NCBI GenBank assembly: GCA_016933535.1
Contig: JAFGAS010000074.1
Coordinates: 96,856-160,855 of the forward strand
Reading direction: 5' to 3'
Length of the DNA stretch: 64,000 bases
Source: Candidatus Zymogenaceae bacterium
GTDB lineage: Bacteria > Desulfobacterota > Zymogenia > Zymogenales > Zymogenaceae
Shown: in pieces, positions 18,060 through 26,052 of the stretch
Numbering within the stretch: position 1 is the stretch's first letter
Layout: every line of letters begins with the position of its first letter
Translations under genes and position numbers: made by a program
The notes under the pieces: model-generated
What the model was told of the DNA's origin: nothing
Databases searched by the model: none
What the model saw: the letters and a program-made list of their open reading frames with translations, nothing else

Positions 18060-18974
18060 CTACCACCCCTTTCGCCGCCAGAGGAGGATTATCCCGAGGA
18101 CGGAGGTAGCCGCCAGCCCAAGGATAATCCAGAAGGCATACGAAAGATTAGACAGGGGAATCCTCACGTTCATCGAAAAGGCGCTCACCACAAAGGTCGG
18201 CACCATGATCGTGATCGTGATAAGGGTGAGCGTTTTCATAAGGACATTGAGGTTGTTGGAGACAATGGAGGCCCGGGCGTCCATGAGGCTTGCCAGGATG
18301 TTTGAATAGATCTCCGCCTGGCGGTAACATTGGTTATTCTCGATGAGGGTATCGTCCAGGAGTTCAAGTTCCTCCGTCGAAAAGCCGATCTTTTTGGCGT
18401 TGATTTTTAGTTTTTCCAGTACCACACCGTTGGAATTGATAAAGTTGAGATAATAGACGAGGCTCTTCTGCAAGGAGAAGAGATTGATGAGGTAACGGTT
18501 CTCCATGGCCCGGTTGATCTTGTCCTGCAGCTCGTCGGAGATGGCCGAGATTACCTTGACGTGTCCGAGGAAATGGTGGATCGAGCGGTAAATGAGCCGA
18601 AGCAGTAGATATCCCGGGGTTGCCATTTTTATATGCTGTATGCCGTCAAACAGGGGAACGTCTTCCGAGATAACGATCACGAGCCGGTCCTTGAAGAGAT
18701 AGGCGCCGGTGGAGGCGATTTTGAAGAGAAATTCGTCCTTGTGGCTGTAAGGCTCAGGCCGTTTGAAGATAATGGCGGCATGTTTCGGCTCGAATTCAAG
18801 CCGCGCCAGTTCGTCGGGGTCGAGCGCCGAACCAAGGGTATGGTCGTCGAGCTTGAGATCATCGACAAGGTGCTTCTTTTCGCCCTCATCGGGATTTATG
18901 AAAATGAATAGCAGAGCGTCTTCTTGTTCTGTCTCCACCAACTTGCCGCCGATTACGTTATATTTCTTGAGCAT
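18060..18974 (-). CDS. CorA-family divalent cation transporter
   Basis: A 304-residue protein with a large cytoplasmic N-terminal domain, helical 'willow' segment and two C-terminal transmembrane helices, the CorA/MIT architecture for Mg2+ (or Co2+/Ni2+/Zn2+) transport. The signature after TM1 is usually YGMN; here it reads 'FSMNV', glycine replaced by serine, so selectivity may differ. A basic C-terminal end ('LLWRRKGW') is typical. The leader contains a terminator hairpin and a short overlapping reading frame. Confidence 0.9.
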   Translation of the reverse strand: MLKKYNVIGGKLVETEQEDALLFIFINPDEGEKKHLVDDLKLDDHTLGSALDPDELARLEFEPKHAAIIFKRPEPYSHKDEFLFKIASTGAYLFKDRLVIVISEDVPLFDGIQHIKMATPGYLLLRLIYRSIHHFLGHVKVISAISDELQDKINRAMENRYLINLFSLQKSLVYYLNFINSNGVVLEKLKINAKKIGFSTEELELLDDTLIENNQCYRQAEIYSNILASLMDARASIVSNNLNVLMKTLTLITITIMVPTFVVSAFSMNVRIPLSNLSYAFWIILGLAATSVLGIILLWRRKGW

Positions 18975-19014
18975 GAGACAACCTTACGAGAAAAAGCCCC
19001 TCGTCAAGGGGCAT
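18958..19014 (-). CDS. Possible 18-residue leader peptide of corA
   Basis: An ATG at 19014 opens 18 codons ('MPLDEGLFLVRLSHAQEI') that run through the terminator hairpin and overlap the corA start in another frame. Translation through the stem could prevent hairpin formation. No strong ribosome site is visible, so this is tentative. Confidence 0.25.
   Translation of the reverse strand: MPLDEGLFLVRLSHAQEI
18991..19012 (-). terminator. Terminator/attenuator hairpin in the corA leader
   Basis: GCCCCT-TGACG-AGGGGC on the minus strand followed by TTTTT. It lies about 16 nt before the corA ATG and about 40 nt after the predicted start of transcription, so it would act as an attenuator rather than end another gene. 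Confidence 0.6.
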
Positions 19015-19060
19015 AAATAGAAAACCTGAATGTCAGTACGAAAAACTAACGGATTGATAC

Positions 19061-19089
19061 TATATATACCCGTTTCTAGTGCTTTGCAA
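19061..19089 (-). promoter_or_regulatory. Candidate corA promoter
   Basis: Minus strand TTGCAA (19084-19089), 17-bp spacer, TATATA (19061-19066). It places the leader hairpin inside the transcript. Confidence 0.55.
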
Positions 19090-19185
19090 TAGCCTGCCAC
19101 GAGAAAAGAAAGGATATTAGAAATACTTAATCGTCTGAGCCTACATCACCTCACCCGGTACGATCGTCCCCTGTCTCCATTTGGC

Positions 19186-19214
19186 TTGACACAGACCGGC
19201 CACTTATCTATACT
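19186..19214 (+). promoter_or_regulatory. Promoter of the crotonase-family gene
   Basis: TTGACA (19186-19191), exactly 17 bp, then TATACT (19209-19214), about 70 bp before the chosen start codon. Confidence 0.75.
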
Positions 19215-19284
19215 TACCTATATTTGAATGACACTTGGCAAGACCTCACGATATATTCGAACCCTGATACCCAAGGAGGACCCC

Positions 19285-20007
19285 ATGTCCGTAGTAGAAT
19301 GGAAAAAAGAAGGAACTGTTGCCGTCGTCACAATGACCAACGGCGAAAATCGGCACAACGCCGTATTCGTCGCCGATATGTCGGCGGCGCTGGATGCAAT
19401 TGAAAAGGATAAGGAAATTTCGTCAGTTGTCATTACCAGTAGCGACCAGAAGAACTGGTCTCAGGGCATCGACCTTACCTGGCTGACGGAGCGAATGGGG
19501 AAAAACGAAACGAAACAGATGAAGGATTTCCTGTATGGAATCAACGGGATCTTCAAACGGCTCCTCACCTACCCGATGCCCGTGATCGCGGCCATTAACG
19601 GACACGCAGTAGCCAATGGGGCGATCCTGTCGTGCGCCTGTGATTTTCGTTTCATGCGCGCCGATAAGGGCTTTTTCTTCTTCCCCGAGGTCGATATCGG
19701 TATTCCGTTTCTACCGGGAATGATTGCCTTTTGCAGGAAGGCCGTTCCCGAGTATAAATTCAATGAAATGCTTCTCTCCGGCAAGCGTTACGGCGCGGCG
19801 GAACTCGCACTCCATAACATCATCGTCAAGGCCTGTGAGAATCCGGAAACGCTGCTAGCCGAGGCGATGGCCTTTGCCGGAACCTATCAAAAGAAACGGG
19901 GTATTTTCGCCGAAATGAAAAAGCGGATGTATAAGGAAATGGTTCGGGTAATCGAAACGGAGGACCCGCCGATCATAGAAAAGCTCACCCTCATGGTCGG
20001 GGATTGA
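19285..20007 (+). CDS. Enoyl-CoA hydratase/isomerase family protein
   Basis: Crotonase-fold protein of 240 residues. The start at 'MSVVEWKKEGTVAVV' has a perfect AAGGAGG ribosome site. The oxyanion-hole segments are 'NWSQGIDL' and 'GHAVANGAILS'. The usual hydratase glutamate pair is not obvious, while 'FFFPEVDIGIPF' resembles delta3,delta2-enoyl-CoA isomerases, so isomerase activity is as likely as hydratase. It is monocistronic between its own promoter and a terminator. Confidence 0.85.
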   Translation: MSVVEWKKEGTVAVVTMTNGENRHNAVFVADMSAALDAIEKDKEISSVVITSSDQKNWSQGIDLTWLTERMGKNETKQMKDFLYGINGIFKRLLTYPMPVIAAINGHAVANGAILSCACDFRFMRADKGFFFFPEVDIGIPFLPGMIAFCRKAVPEYKFNEMLLSGKRYGAAELALHNIIVKACENPETLLAEAMAFAGTYQKKRGIFAEMKKRMYKEMVRVIETEDPPIIEKLTLMVGD

Positions 20008-20063
20008 TGCACATCAAGGAACAGAAGGCAGAGAAGCCTATTCCTATCACTGCCCCAGTTTTA

Positions 20064-20090
20064 CGGCGCGGCATTAGCCGCGCCGATTTT
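20064..20090 (+). terminator. Terminator after the crotonase gene
   Basis: Perfect 9-bp stem CGGCGCGGC-ATTA-GCCGCGCCG followed by ATTTT. It lies at the point where the convergent phage-like gene run ends. Confidence 0.7.
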
Positions 20091-20520
20091 AGTATAACAA
20101 ACCACCAAGGATTCCGAGAAGAAGAATAACAACCCCGGCTGTCCCCATATCTTTCCGGAGCGAACCCGTAAAGGTTTCGGGACGATAGTCACCGAGAAAT
20201 TCTCTGATTTTATTATCCTGGATTCTCCGAATAATTCCATCCTTGATCGCTTTTTTGTAGGCATCCGGCGTAAATTCATATCGGTCCGCGGTTTTGTTAT
20301 AGAGTATAGCATCCGGATCTTTCGGCGGTGCCAACGATAACTCATCAATCATCGCATCCACGTCTGCCTCGGTAATGATGAGATCGTCTGCTGTTGTGTT
20401 ATGATGAATAATCCATGAAGCCGTGGAACAACCGTTAACTACGATTAAGAGACAAACAACAATACTCCATACCCCAATGGGACTAAGCCTAAGGTTAATC
20501 CTTCGGTTTATTCTCCCCAT
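20089..20520 (-). CDS. Putative phage-associated lipoprotein (lysis cassette)
   Basis: 143 residues with a basic N terminus, a hydrophobic helix ending in a lipobox-like 'VVNGCS' (C31), a charged middle region and a second hydrophobic helix at the C terminus ('GVVILLLGILGG'). Position last in the lysis cassette suggests an outer-membrane-acting spanin-like protein, but the C-terminal helix is unusual for Rz1. Overlaps the upstream gene by 13 bp. No family recognised. Confidence 0.55.
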   Translation of the reverse strand: MGRINRRINLRLSPIGVWSIVVCLLIVVNGCSTASWIIHHNTTADDLIITEADVDAMIDELSLAPPKDPDAILYNKTADRYEFTPDAYKKAIKDGIIRRIQDNKIREFLGDYRPETFTGSLRKDMGTAGVVILLLGILGGLLY

Positions 20521-20741
20521 AGATTCGCCCCCATCCTTAATAGCTCATCGGAGTGCTTTTCCTTCAGTTTCATAGGAATATACTCCCGTTCTACTCTTTT
20601 CTGTATCAGTAGTCTTTGGCATAAGGCCCGTTCAGCAGTCAGAGAGTCTGTCCGGCGTTTTTGAATACCCCAAAGCACCACCATCACAAGGAGGGCCACA
20701 ATAATGGCAATAAAGATATATTCCTTATAAGTGAGTTTCAT
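20508..20741 (-). CDS. Small phage membrane protein, spanin-like
   Basis: 77 residues: one N-terminal transmembrane helix (about 9-25) followed by a charged, helical periplasmic part. This topology matches i-spanin (Rz)-type proteins, although it is shorter than most. It overlaps both neighbours. The role is inferred from topology and place in the lysis cassette. Confidence 0.5.
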   Translation of the reverse strand: MKLTYKEYIFIAIIVALLVMVVLWGIQKRRTDSLTAERALCQRLLIQKRVEREYIPMKLKEKHSDELLRMGANLWGE

Positions 20742-20922
20742 GTTTCAGATCGACCTCCTTTTCATTTTTTCCGCTAATCAATTTCGTTAAAACGTTCGCA
20801 CCCATATACGCGGCAAAGATAAGCGCAAGGTTAAAGTCAAACGTTCCCGTGAGGCTATAGACTATGCACGCTAAAACGAGGCCAAGAAATTTCCGACCTC
20901 CGATCGCTTCCCAAATTTTCAT
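20725..20922 (-). CDS. Putative holin
   Basis: 65 residues with two hydrophobic segments (about 13-27 and 31-47) and a charged C-terminal tail, located directly after the endolysin gene, with which it overlaps by 4 bp. Size, topology and position suit a class II holin; no sequence family is recognised. Confidence 0.5.
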   Translation of the reverse strand: MKIWEAIGGRKFLGLVLACIVYSLTGTFDFNLALIFAAYMGANVLTKLISGKNEKEVDLKHETHL

Positions 20923-21362
20923 CCAATCGCCTCGTATGCCTCATCCCATGATACATAGACCTGTCTTCCATTCCGTACTATCGCACCCCATCGTGCGAAC
21001 TCTCCCCGAGTATCGAGGTGGAAGCCGGGCGACGTCCAGTGTGGATAGATTCCAAGCCCTATCTTTCCACAGACTCCCGTCCCTCCCGGTGGGGATCCTA
21101 TTACGTCAACCATAAGATCAACCGCATTTCTAAAGGGTAATCCTACAACATGAAAATCGGCCGCTTTTCCGGTATAATGCTGTGAGTCAGGCATGTGGCC
21201 GGACCGCTCATAGCCGCAATGGACAACAAAAGGAGATTTGAATAATCCCCTTAATGTATCGAGGAGAAAAACCGTTTCTCTATCCATGAGCAGAGGCTCG
21301 CCCCAGTTTTCCTTAGGCGAGAAGTATTTTATTTCAGACCAGTCCTTTTCTCTCATCTTCAT
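20919..21362 (-). CDS. M15-family peptidase (endolysin)
   Basis: A 147-residue D-Ala-D-Ala carboxypeptidase-fold enzyme of the Peptidase_M15_3 type. The zinc site is visible as 'SQHYTGKAADFHV' (first His and Asp) and 'PGFHLDTRG' (second His). It would cleave peptide cross-links in peptidoglycan at lysis. No signal peptide, so it needs a holin, and a candidate lies immediately downstream. Confidence 0.85.
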   Translation of the reverse strand: MKMREKDWSEIKYFSPKENWGEPLLMDRETVFLLDTLRGLFKSPFVVHCGYERSGHMPDSQHYTGKAADFHVVGLPFRNAVDLMVDVIGSPPGGTGVCGKIGLGIYPHWTSPGFHLDTRGEFARWGAIVRNGRQVYVSWDEAYEAIG

Positions 21363-21625
21363 TTGAAGTAACTCCCTATATATCCGAGTATCCCACCACC
21401 CACGGTTGCTATCGTCGTAAAGATACTCATCCTGGTTCGGAGATTGCCTAATTGCTCTGTGCAGTTCCCGCAGTTCGTTTGTATTGCAACAACATCGTTT
21501 TGTGTCTTACGAAGCCCCCCGTTTATCCTTCCGGTATAATCCTTGATCTCCTTCACGTCTTCCTTGATATCTTTCATCTCCGTCATCAGTGCTATCAGCA
21601 TATCCCGGTTCGTCATCTCACTCAT
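21359..21625 (-). CDS. Coiled-coil protein with C-terminal membrane helix
   Basis: 88 residues: a long N-terminal amphipathic coiled coil (heptads through 'MTEMKDIKEDVKEIKDY'), a CXXC ('NCGNC') and a C-terminal hydrophobic helix. The layout recalls XhlA-type haemolysin/holin-associated phage proteins. Overlaps neighbours by 4 bp on both sides. Function inferred from context. Confidence 0.55.
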   Translation of the reverse strand: MSEMTNRDMLIALMTEMKDIKEDVKEIKDYTGRINGGLRKTQNDVVAIQTNCGNCTEQLGNLRTRMSIFTTIATVGGGILGYIGSYFK

Positions 21626-21894
21626 CTCGACACCCGCTTGATTGATGTTGCTAACCTCCGCGTACTTTTACCTACTATCTCTGCCTGTCTCTTATCCTTT
21701 GAATTATATCTAATGCTCACCGTATCGCCGGGGTTGTAGTTTTCTCCCGTAGCCGAAAAGACCATGATTCGTTTACCACCGTCAAGCTCTACCGTGTGTC
21801 TGCCGTTCTTGTCTCTGGTAATGACCCTCCCGACTCCGGTATTATTGACCTGGGCGGCGCGGGCGCGCTTTTCTATGTATTCCTTGACCTTCAC
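21622..21894 (-). CDS. Small phage protein, likely baseplate/tail accessory
   Basis: 90 residues, basic, GTG start overlapping the preceding stop (GTGA). The centre ('GRVITRDKNGRHTVELDGG', 'GDTVSIRYNSKDKRQAEIVG') looks like a small beta-barrel. No family recognised; its place between tail-tip and lysis genes suggests a baseplate accessory protein. Confidence 0.55.
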   Translation of the reverse strand: MKVKEYIEKRARAAQVNNTGVGRVITRDKNGRHTVELDGGKRIMVFSATGENYNPGDTVSIRYNSKDKRQAEIVGKSTRRLATSIKRVSR

Positions 21895-22217
21895 TCGAAG
21901 TCCTCATACTTTTCAAGGGTCAGTCGTATAGTCGTCCCCGTATTCTTTCCGCTTATCGAAACACCGGCGATATAGAGAACCTGGTTGACAAGACCAACTT
22001 CGGGACAGGTCAGTTTGATATGACTTCCGACTTCGAGCAGATACCCGTCATCCGGATACGGCATCGTTACCGTGTAGGTGTCTATGATCTTCCATGCCTT
22101 GTTGAGTTCGGCGTATCCCCTATTGATCGCATCGGCCTCAGTAATGATGAGGGAATCCACCACCGCATCAAGGGGCCTCGAACCGTCGCCATATTCACAA
22201 TTTACTGTTATTGCCAT
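21891..22217 (-). CDS. Phage tail-associated protein, unknown
   Basis: 108 residues, beta-rich with alternating hydrophobic positions ('GSHIKLTCPEVGLVNQVLYIAGVSISG'), similar in feel to baseplate hub domains. Its start codon overlaps the stop of the 1,091-residue tail protein by one base, so the two are translationally coupled. Confidence 0.55.
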   Translation of the reverse strand: MAITVNCEYGDGSRPLDAVVDSLIITEADAINRGYAELNKAWKIIDTYTVTMPYPDDGYLLEVGSHIKLTCPEVGLVNQVLYIAGVSISGKNTGTTIRLTLEKYEDFE

Positions 22218-25200
22218 TAGCTTATTATGTTATACACCGGCACTTTGATATCGAACGTGCAGGTGTCGTAAACCGACGTGGCGGCGTTGGCCGCGTATAC
22301 ATCGCCGGGTATGGTTATCGTGCTGGTCAGGTCGTCATAGCCTGATTTGGTGATCTTGATGGTGTGTGTCTCTCCTGCCTTCCCTTTTTGGAAATAGAAT
22401 ATCCCGTCGGCCCCGGTATAGAGAGGCCCCTCGTCGGCAGCCTCGGTATAGGTCGTTTCTCCCGACCAGGCAATATTGACTACTGCGTTGGATATCGGCT
22501 GCCTCGTATCCTCATCTATCACGAGACGTTTCCCCGAAACATTGCCGAAAGTATCCTGGCTGTCGTATGAATAGAATATCGTATTGGCCTGGACAAATAG
22601 CTCTACAAGAGTCGGACCCGAATTGCTGAATTTGGTCACGCCCCACCCGGCAATAGCTCCTTTTTCAATATGTACTATCGCCTGATTGGTCTTTACGTCC
22701 GGTTCCACGTTATTGGCTATCCAGTGTATTTCTTTCGTGTAACGCTTCTGCCCGTTTGAATTTCCGTTCGGCGTGAACGTATCGGCAAACCCGATGAGAT
22801 ATATCTGGTTTGACCCGCTACCCTGGTCCTCGCTGTTATTCCCCTGCGGTCCCCTGATCTCCACTCGACAACTTCCATATTCTCCACAGAACCCCCGGAC
22901 GTGATTAAACCTACCCTCTAATGGAAAGTCGTTAGATGAGGGATAGATATATTCTGCCGTTGCCATTCCAGCCGAGGTATACTCTATGACGAGGGGAGTA
23001 TCCGGGTAAGGCAAGGGAGTGGCAAGGGTGATCGTATTGCCGTCAAAGGTCGCGTCGGTTGCGTAGTTTGTACCGGTATAGACCGCCCCCCCGTCGATAC
23101 GATATACCGATGTCAATGCGGTTATCGGGAATTCCGTTGTTACCGTTACCTCGTTCGTTGAGTAGGTCGGGCTTTCAAGAGACCCGTCGGTAATATCCTC
23201 GGTGGTGGTCGTGACCTGTTCAGGGTCTATATTTCCCGTATAACCGGCGACATCGTACTGGTCAGATACGGATAATTCGACCACGAGGCCATTCGGCGCG
23301 GCGTATCCCTGAGAATCGACTACGGCAATTTTTATTGTGGAAGTCCCGCCGACGTTGACCGTTGAGGGATCGGCGCTCATCTTTATAGAGCCAACGCGGG
23401 GATCTGAAATCTGGACGTTTACCTTTGCCGTCTGTGCGTCGAGGAAATCAGCAGAACACACGGCCCACCCCCCGCCTCCCGCCGAGGCCCTGAGCGTCGT
23501 CTGCGCCTTACCATCTTTTACCAGCACCTCTCGAGGAGAAACGTCGGCATAGTTTTCTACACCAAAAGTAACGGTCTCCCCTCCCCAATAGGTGACAAGA
23601 TAGTCCGTATCGTCCATCGCTGTCGTTATTCTGATGGTCCTGTTGTCGTCGAGGATTTCATAGGGCCCCGCCACCACGGACGAATCAGATTTCTTCTTGA
23701 TCTCGACCACCCCCCCGCCTTCGGTGTCGATCATTGAGGAAACCGATATCTCGTAGTGGTCATTTCTCGCGGGGGTCCGTTCCTCCTCCTCGATAAGCTC
23801 CACGTCCGGGATGCTGTTGTCCTCGTTCCAGCATCTTGCGGTTAGGATGCAGGAGTCGTACCCGTTGGACTTGAGCTTGCTTTTAGAAGATGCAAGCGTT
23901 ACCGTGGCCCAGCCGCCGGTTACGGCGACATCCTCATATCCAGAAACGGATATGGAGTTCTCCCCTCCCGGGACGGTCCTCGACCGGGACACGGATACTA
24001 CGTCGTCCGATGTCAAAGACATGATCGGCGTCTTTCCGGTGGTCTCGTAGTCCTTGTAGGCGCAGACAAGATTATTTTCCCGGTCGGTGTAGACCAATCC
24101 CCCGCCGGCTTCGACGAGTTTCATGATGACCGATATCGGGGGCTCATCATCACACGTCAGGGCGCCGGCTGGAAGGACGGAATCGGGGATACCCCACAGG
24201 ACGGATATACTCTTTTCGCCGGCAAGGTCACCCACGACGGCAATCTTCGTCGTCGCTTCGTCGTAGAGATCCTGGAGTTTACCTGAAAACGGGATGTCGA
24301 GCAGAGCGGTCACGGAGCGACCGGTCAACGCACACGCGTATGATTCCGATTCCATTTCATCGGACTTATCTTCGATCAAAAACAGTCCGAGCGAATACCC
24401 CTCGTGATCGATGATTTCAATGGTTGCGTCGTCAAAGGTGGAGTCGTCGTAATTCTTCGTCTTTATCGATTCAGCGAACGCCCGGTCTTTTATGGTTATA
24501 GAGACGGTCATTGCCACCATCTGGTCATCATAATCTATCGACCAATCAACGAGCTTGTCCGAAACGTCATCCCCGTTGATCAATACGGTCGCTTTATTCG
24601 TGAGCTGCTTTCCCAGGATGTTGAGGTTTTGCCACGACCCATCGAGATAGACCAGTTGACCGGGGACGCCGATGTTATTCAGGAGGGTAAACCGGTCTCG
24701 ATACGGCTCATAATCGAGGAGGTTGTTCTTGAAAGTAAACGAATTCCGGTGGCGGGTGGTGAGGTTGTTGATAATGGTGAAAAACGGGGATTTGCGCCAC
24801 GCACTGGTCAGGGAGTTGCGGAGGGTGAACCGGTTACGATAGGAGATGTCCTCGACATAGATATAATCGAGGAGAAGCTGGCCATACCATGATGCCGTAT
24901 CATTATCCCCCAAATGCCAGTAGTAATCATCGGAGGTTCTATACAATGCGCCCGTAGTTGCAGATTCAGAACCATCATGTGCAAAACCAACGGTATTAGA
25001 ATCGGGATGATAGGTTAATGTTGCCGTATACCATGTAGCGAGATTGATATTTCTAACAGTCTGGCCTCCGGCGGCCCATGCGTTCGTTGTGCCATTATAG
25101 CTATATTCGTTTCCGGCAGAATCCTTGTAAAGCCATCGCTCGGTATATGTTCCGGCATTATTATATAGACCTATCTGAAACCGCCTCGTGGTATCTGCAA

Positions 25201-25492
25201 TACCTGGTTCTGGGACTGTAGCGCTTTGACAGACAATAAATAAGTGAATCCAGTCAGATGCGGGTAAAGATGTCAGTTGATACCTGATCTGAACCTTAAA
25301 TCCGCCATTTGCCATCTCTTCAATGGTCAGGGCGTTAGATACAATCATCCCTGCATCGGCATTGGCATACGTCTTTACATACCCATACGTCCCGTCCTGA
25401 TAGATAGAACCATTGGCCGCAGTATCGATATTGATGCCGTCCTGGAAGGCTCCGCTTGGGAGGTTGAAATTCTCTTTGAGGAAAAACGACAT
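22217..25492 (-). CDS. Large modular tail tip/fibre protein (1,091 residues)
   Basis: The largest protein of the module. The N-terminal 220 residues resemble a jelly-roll carbohydrate-binding domain ('YWHLGDNDTASWYG'). A segment at about 300-560 with 'ATVLINGDDVSDKLVDWSIDYDD' looks like a tail/baseplate hub. An invasin-type bacterial Ig-like domain follows ('PSTVNVGGTSTIKIAVVDS'), and near the end a carboxypeptidase-regulatory-like domain ('TRQPISNAVVNIAWSG'). The mix suggests a structural protein that displays a host-binding surface. Domain names are by eye. AGGA precedes the ATG. Confidence 0.75.
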   Translation of the reverse strand: MSFFLKENFNLPSGAFQDGINIDTAANGSIYQDGTYGYVKTYANADAGMIVSNALTIEEMANGGFKVQIRYQLTSLPASDWIHLFIVCQSATVPEPGIADTTRRFQIGLYNNAGTYTERWLYKDSAGNEYSYNGTTNAWAAGGQTVRNINLATWYTATLTYHPDSNTVGFAHDGSESATTGALYRTSDDYYWHLGDNDTASWYGQLLLDYIYVEDISYRNRFTLRNSLTSAWRKSPFFTIINNLTTRHRNSFTFKNNLLDYEPYRDRFTLLNNIGVPGQLVYLDGSWQNLNILGKQLTNKATVLINGDDVSDKLVDWSIDYDDQMVAMTVSITIKDRAFAESIKTKNYDDSTFDDATIEIIDHEGYSLGLFLIEDKSDEMESESYACALTGRSVTALLDIPFSGKLQDLYDEATTKIAVVGDLAGEKSISVLWGIPDSVLPAGALTCDDEPPISVIMKLVEAGGGLVYTDRENNLVCAYKDYETTGKTPIMSLTSDDVVSVSRSRTVPGGENSISVSGYEDVAVTGGWATVTLASSKSKLKSNGYDSCILTARCWNEDNSIPDVELIEEEERTPARNDHYEISVSSMIDTEGGGVVEIKKKSDSSVVAGPYEILDDNRTIRITTAMDDTDYLVTYWGGETVTFGVENYADVSPREVLVKDGKAQTTLRASAGGGGWAVCSADFLDAQTAKVNVQISDPRVGSIKMSADPSTVNVGGTSTIKIAVVDSQGYAAPNGLVVELSVSDQYDVAGYTGNIDPEQVTTTTEDITDGSLESPTYSTNEVTVTTEFPITALTSVYRIDGGAVYTGTNYATDATFDGNTITLATPLPYPDTPLVIEYTSAGMATAEYIYPSSNDFPLEGRFNHVRGFCGEYGSCRVEIRGPQGNNSEDQGSGSNQIYLIGFADTFTPNGNSNGQKRYTKEIHWIANNVEPDVKTNQAIVHIEKGAIAGWGVTKFSNSGPTLVELFVQANTIFYSYDSQDTFGNVSGKRLVIDEDTRQPISNAVVNIAWSGETTYTEAADEGPLYTGADGIFYFQKGKAGETHTIKITKSGYDDLTSTITIPGDVYAANAATSVYDTCTFDIKVPVYNIIS

Positions 25493-25500
25493 TTACAATC

Positions 25501-26052
25501 CTATGCCGAAAGATAAAGTTGGAGCGTTACATAGTCCTGGCAGCTTGTCGGGGTCGGGTCGTAATATCCAAAGACGAATTGTCTCGACGCACTCAACTCT
25601 ACAATAGCCGACGACCCTATCCAGTCAGCCGAGGCCGAGGCCGATGCTCCGTAGGTAGTCCCGGAACCGGCAAGATTCGCATCAATCATAGACTTTAACC
25701 ACAGGGACCCGACATACATTCCGCTGCTATTTCTCCAATATCCGGCAGTACCGACAATCCGTGCATAATTATACCCGGCTGGGGCCGTATAAATACCGTA
25801 TGCCCCGGTAAAGCTTCCGGGAGAGTTATTCCATGATGCACTCGGCATTGCAGGACCGCCCCATTGGATTGTTGAGAGATACGGTATCCAACTGTACGTG
25901 ACACCACCACCGCCGCCCGGCGCTCCCTCTTCCACAAGCGTACTATCGATCCTTGTCATGTAGTACGTTCCCTCCCCCCCGGTGGTCTTGGTCATGTAGT
26001 AGATACCTGACCCACCGTCAAGTTTGGTCATATAGTAGATTTCACCTGTCAC
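25501..26052 (-). CDS. Tail protein with N-terminal 12-residue tandem repeats
   Basis: 183 residues, GTG start overlapping the previous stop. The N terminus holds three copies of a 12-residue unit, with YYMTK/R recurring at residues 6, 18 and 30. A glycine linker ('GAPGGGGG') and a beta-rich globular domain rich in Trp, Tyr and Gly follow. It lies 8 bp before the large tail protein. Probably an adhesin or fibre component; no family recognised. Confidence 0.6.
   Translation of the reverse strand: MTGEIYYMTKLDGGSGIYYMTKTTGGEGTYYMTRIDSTLVEEGAPGGGGGVTYSWIPYLSTIQWGGPAMPSASWNNSPGSFTGAYGIYTAPAGYNYARIVGTAGYWRNSSGMYVGSLWLKSMIDANLAGSGTTYGASASASADWIGSSAIVELSASRQFVFGYYDPTPTSCQDYVTLQLYLSA

Noticed and set aside
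18975..19200. An M-box Mg2+ riboswitch upstream of corA.
   Set aside because: The predicted transcript before corA is only about 80 nt, too short for an M-box, and the conserved M-box segments were not found. Only a terminator hairpin is supported.
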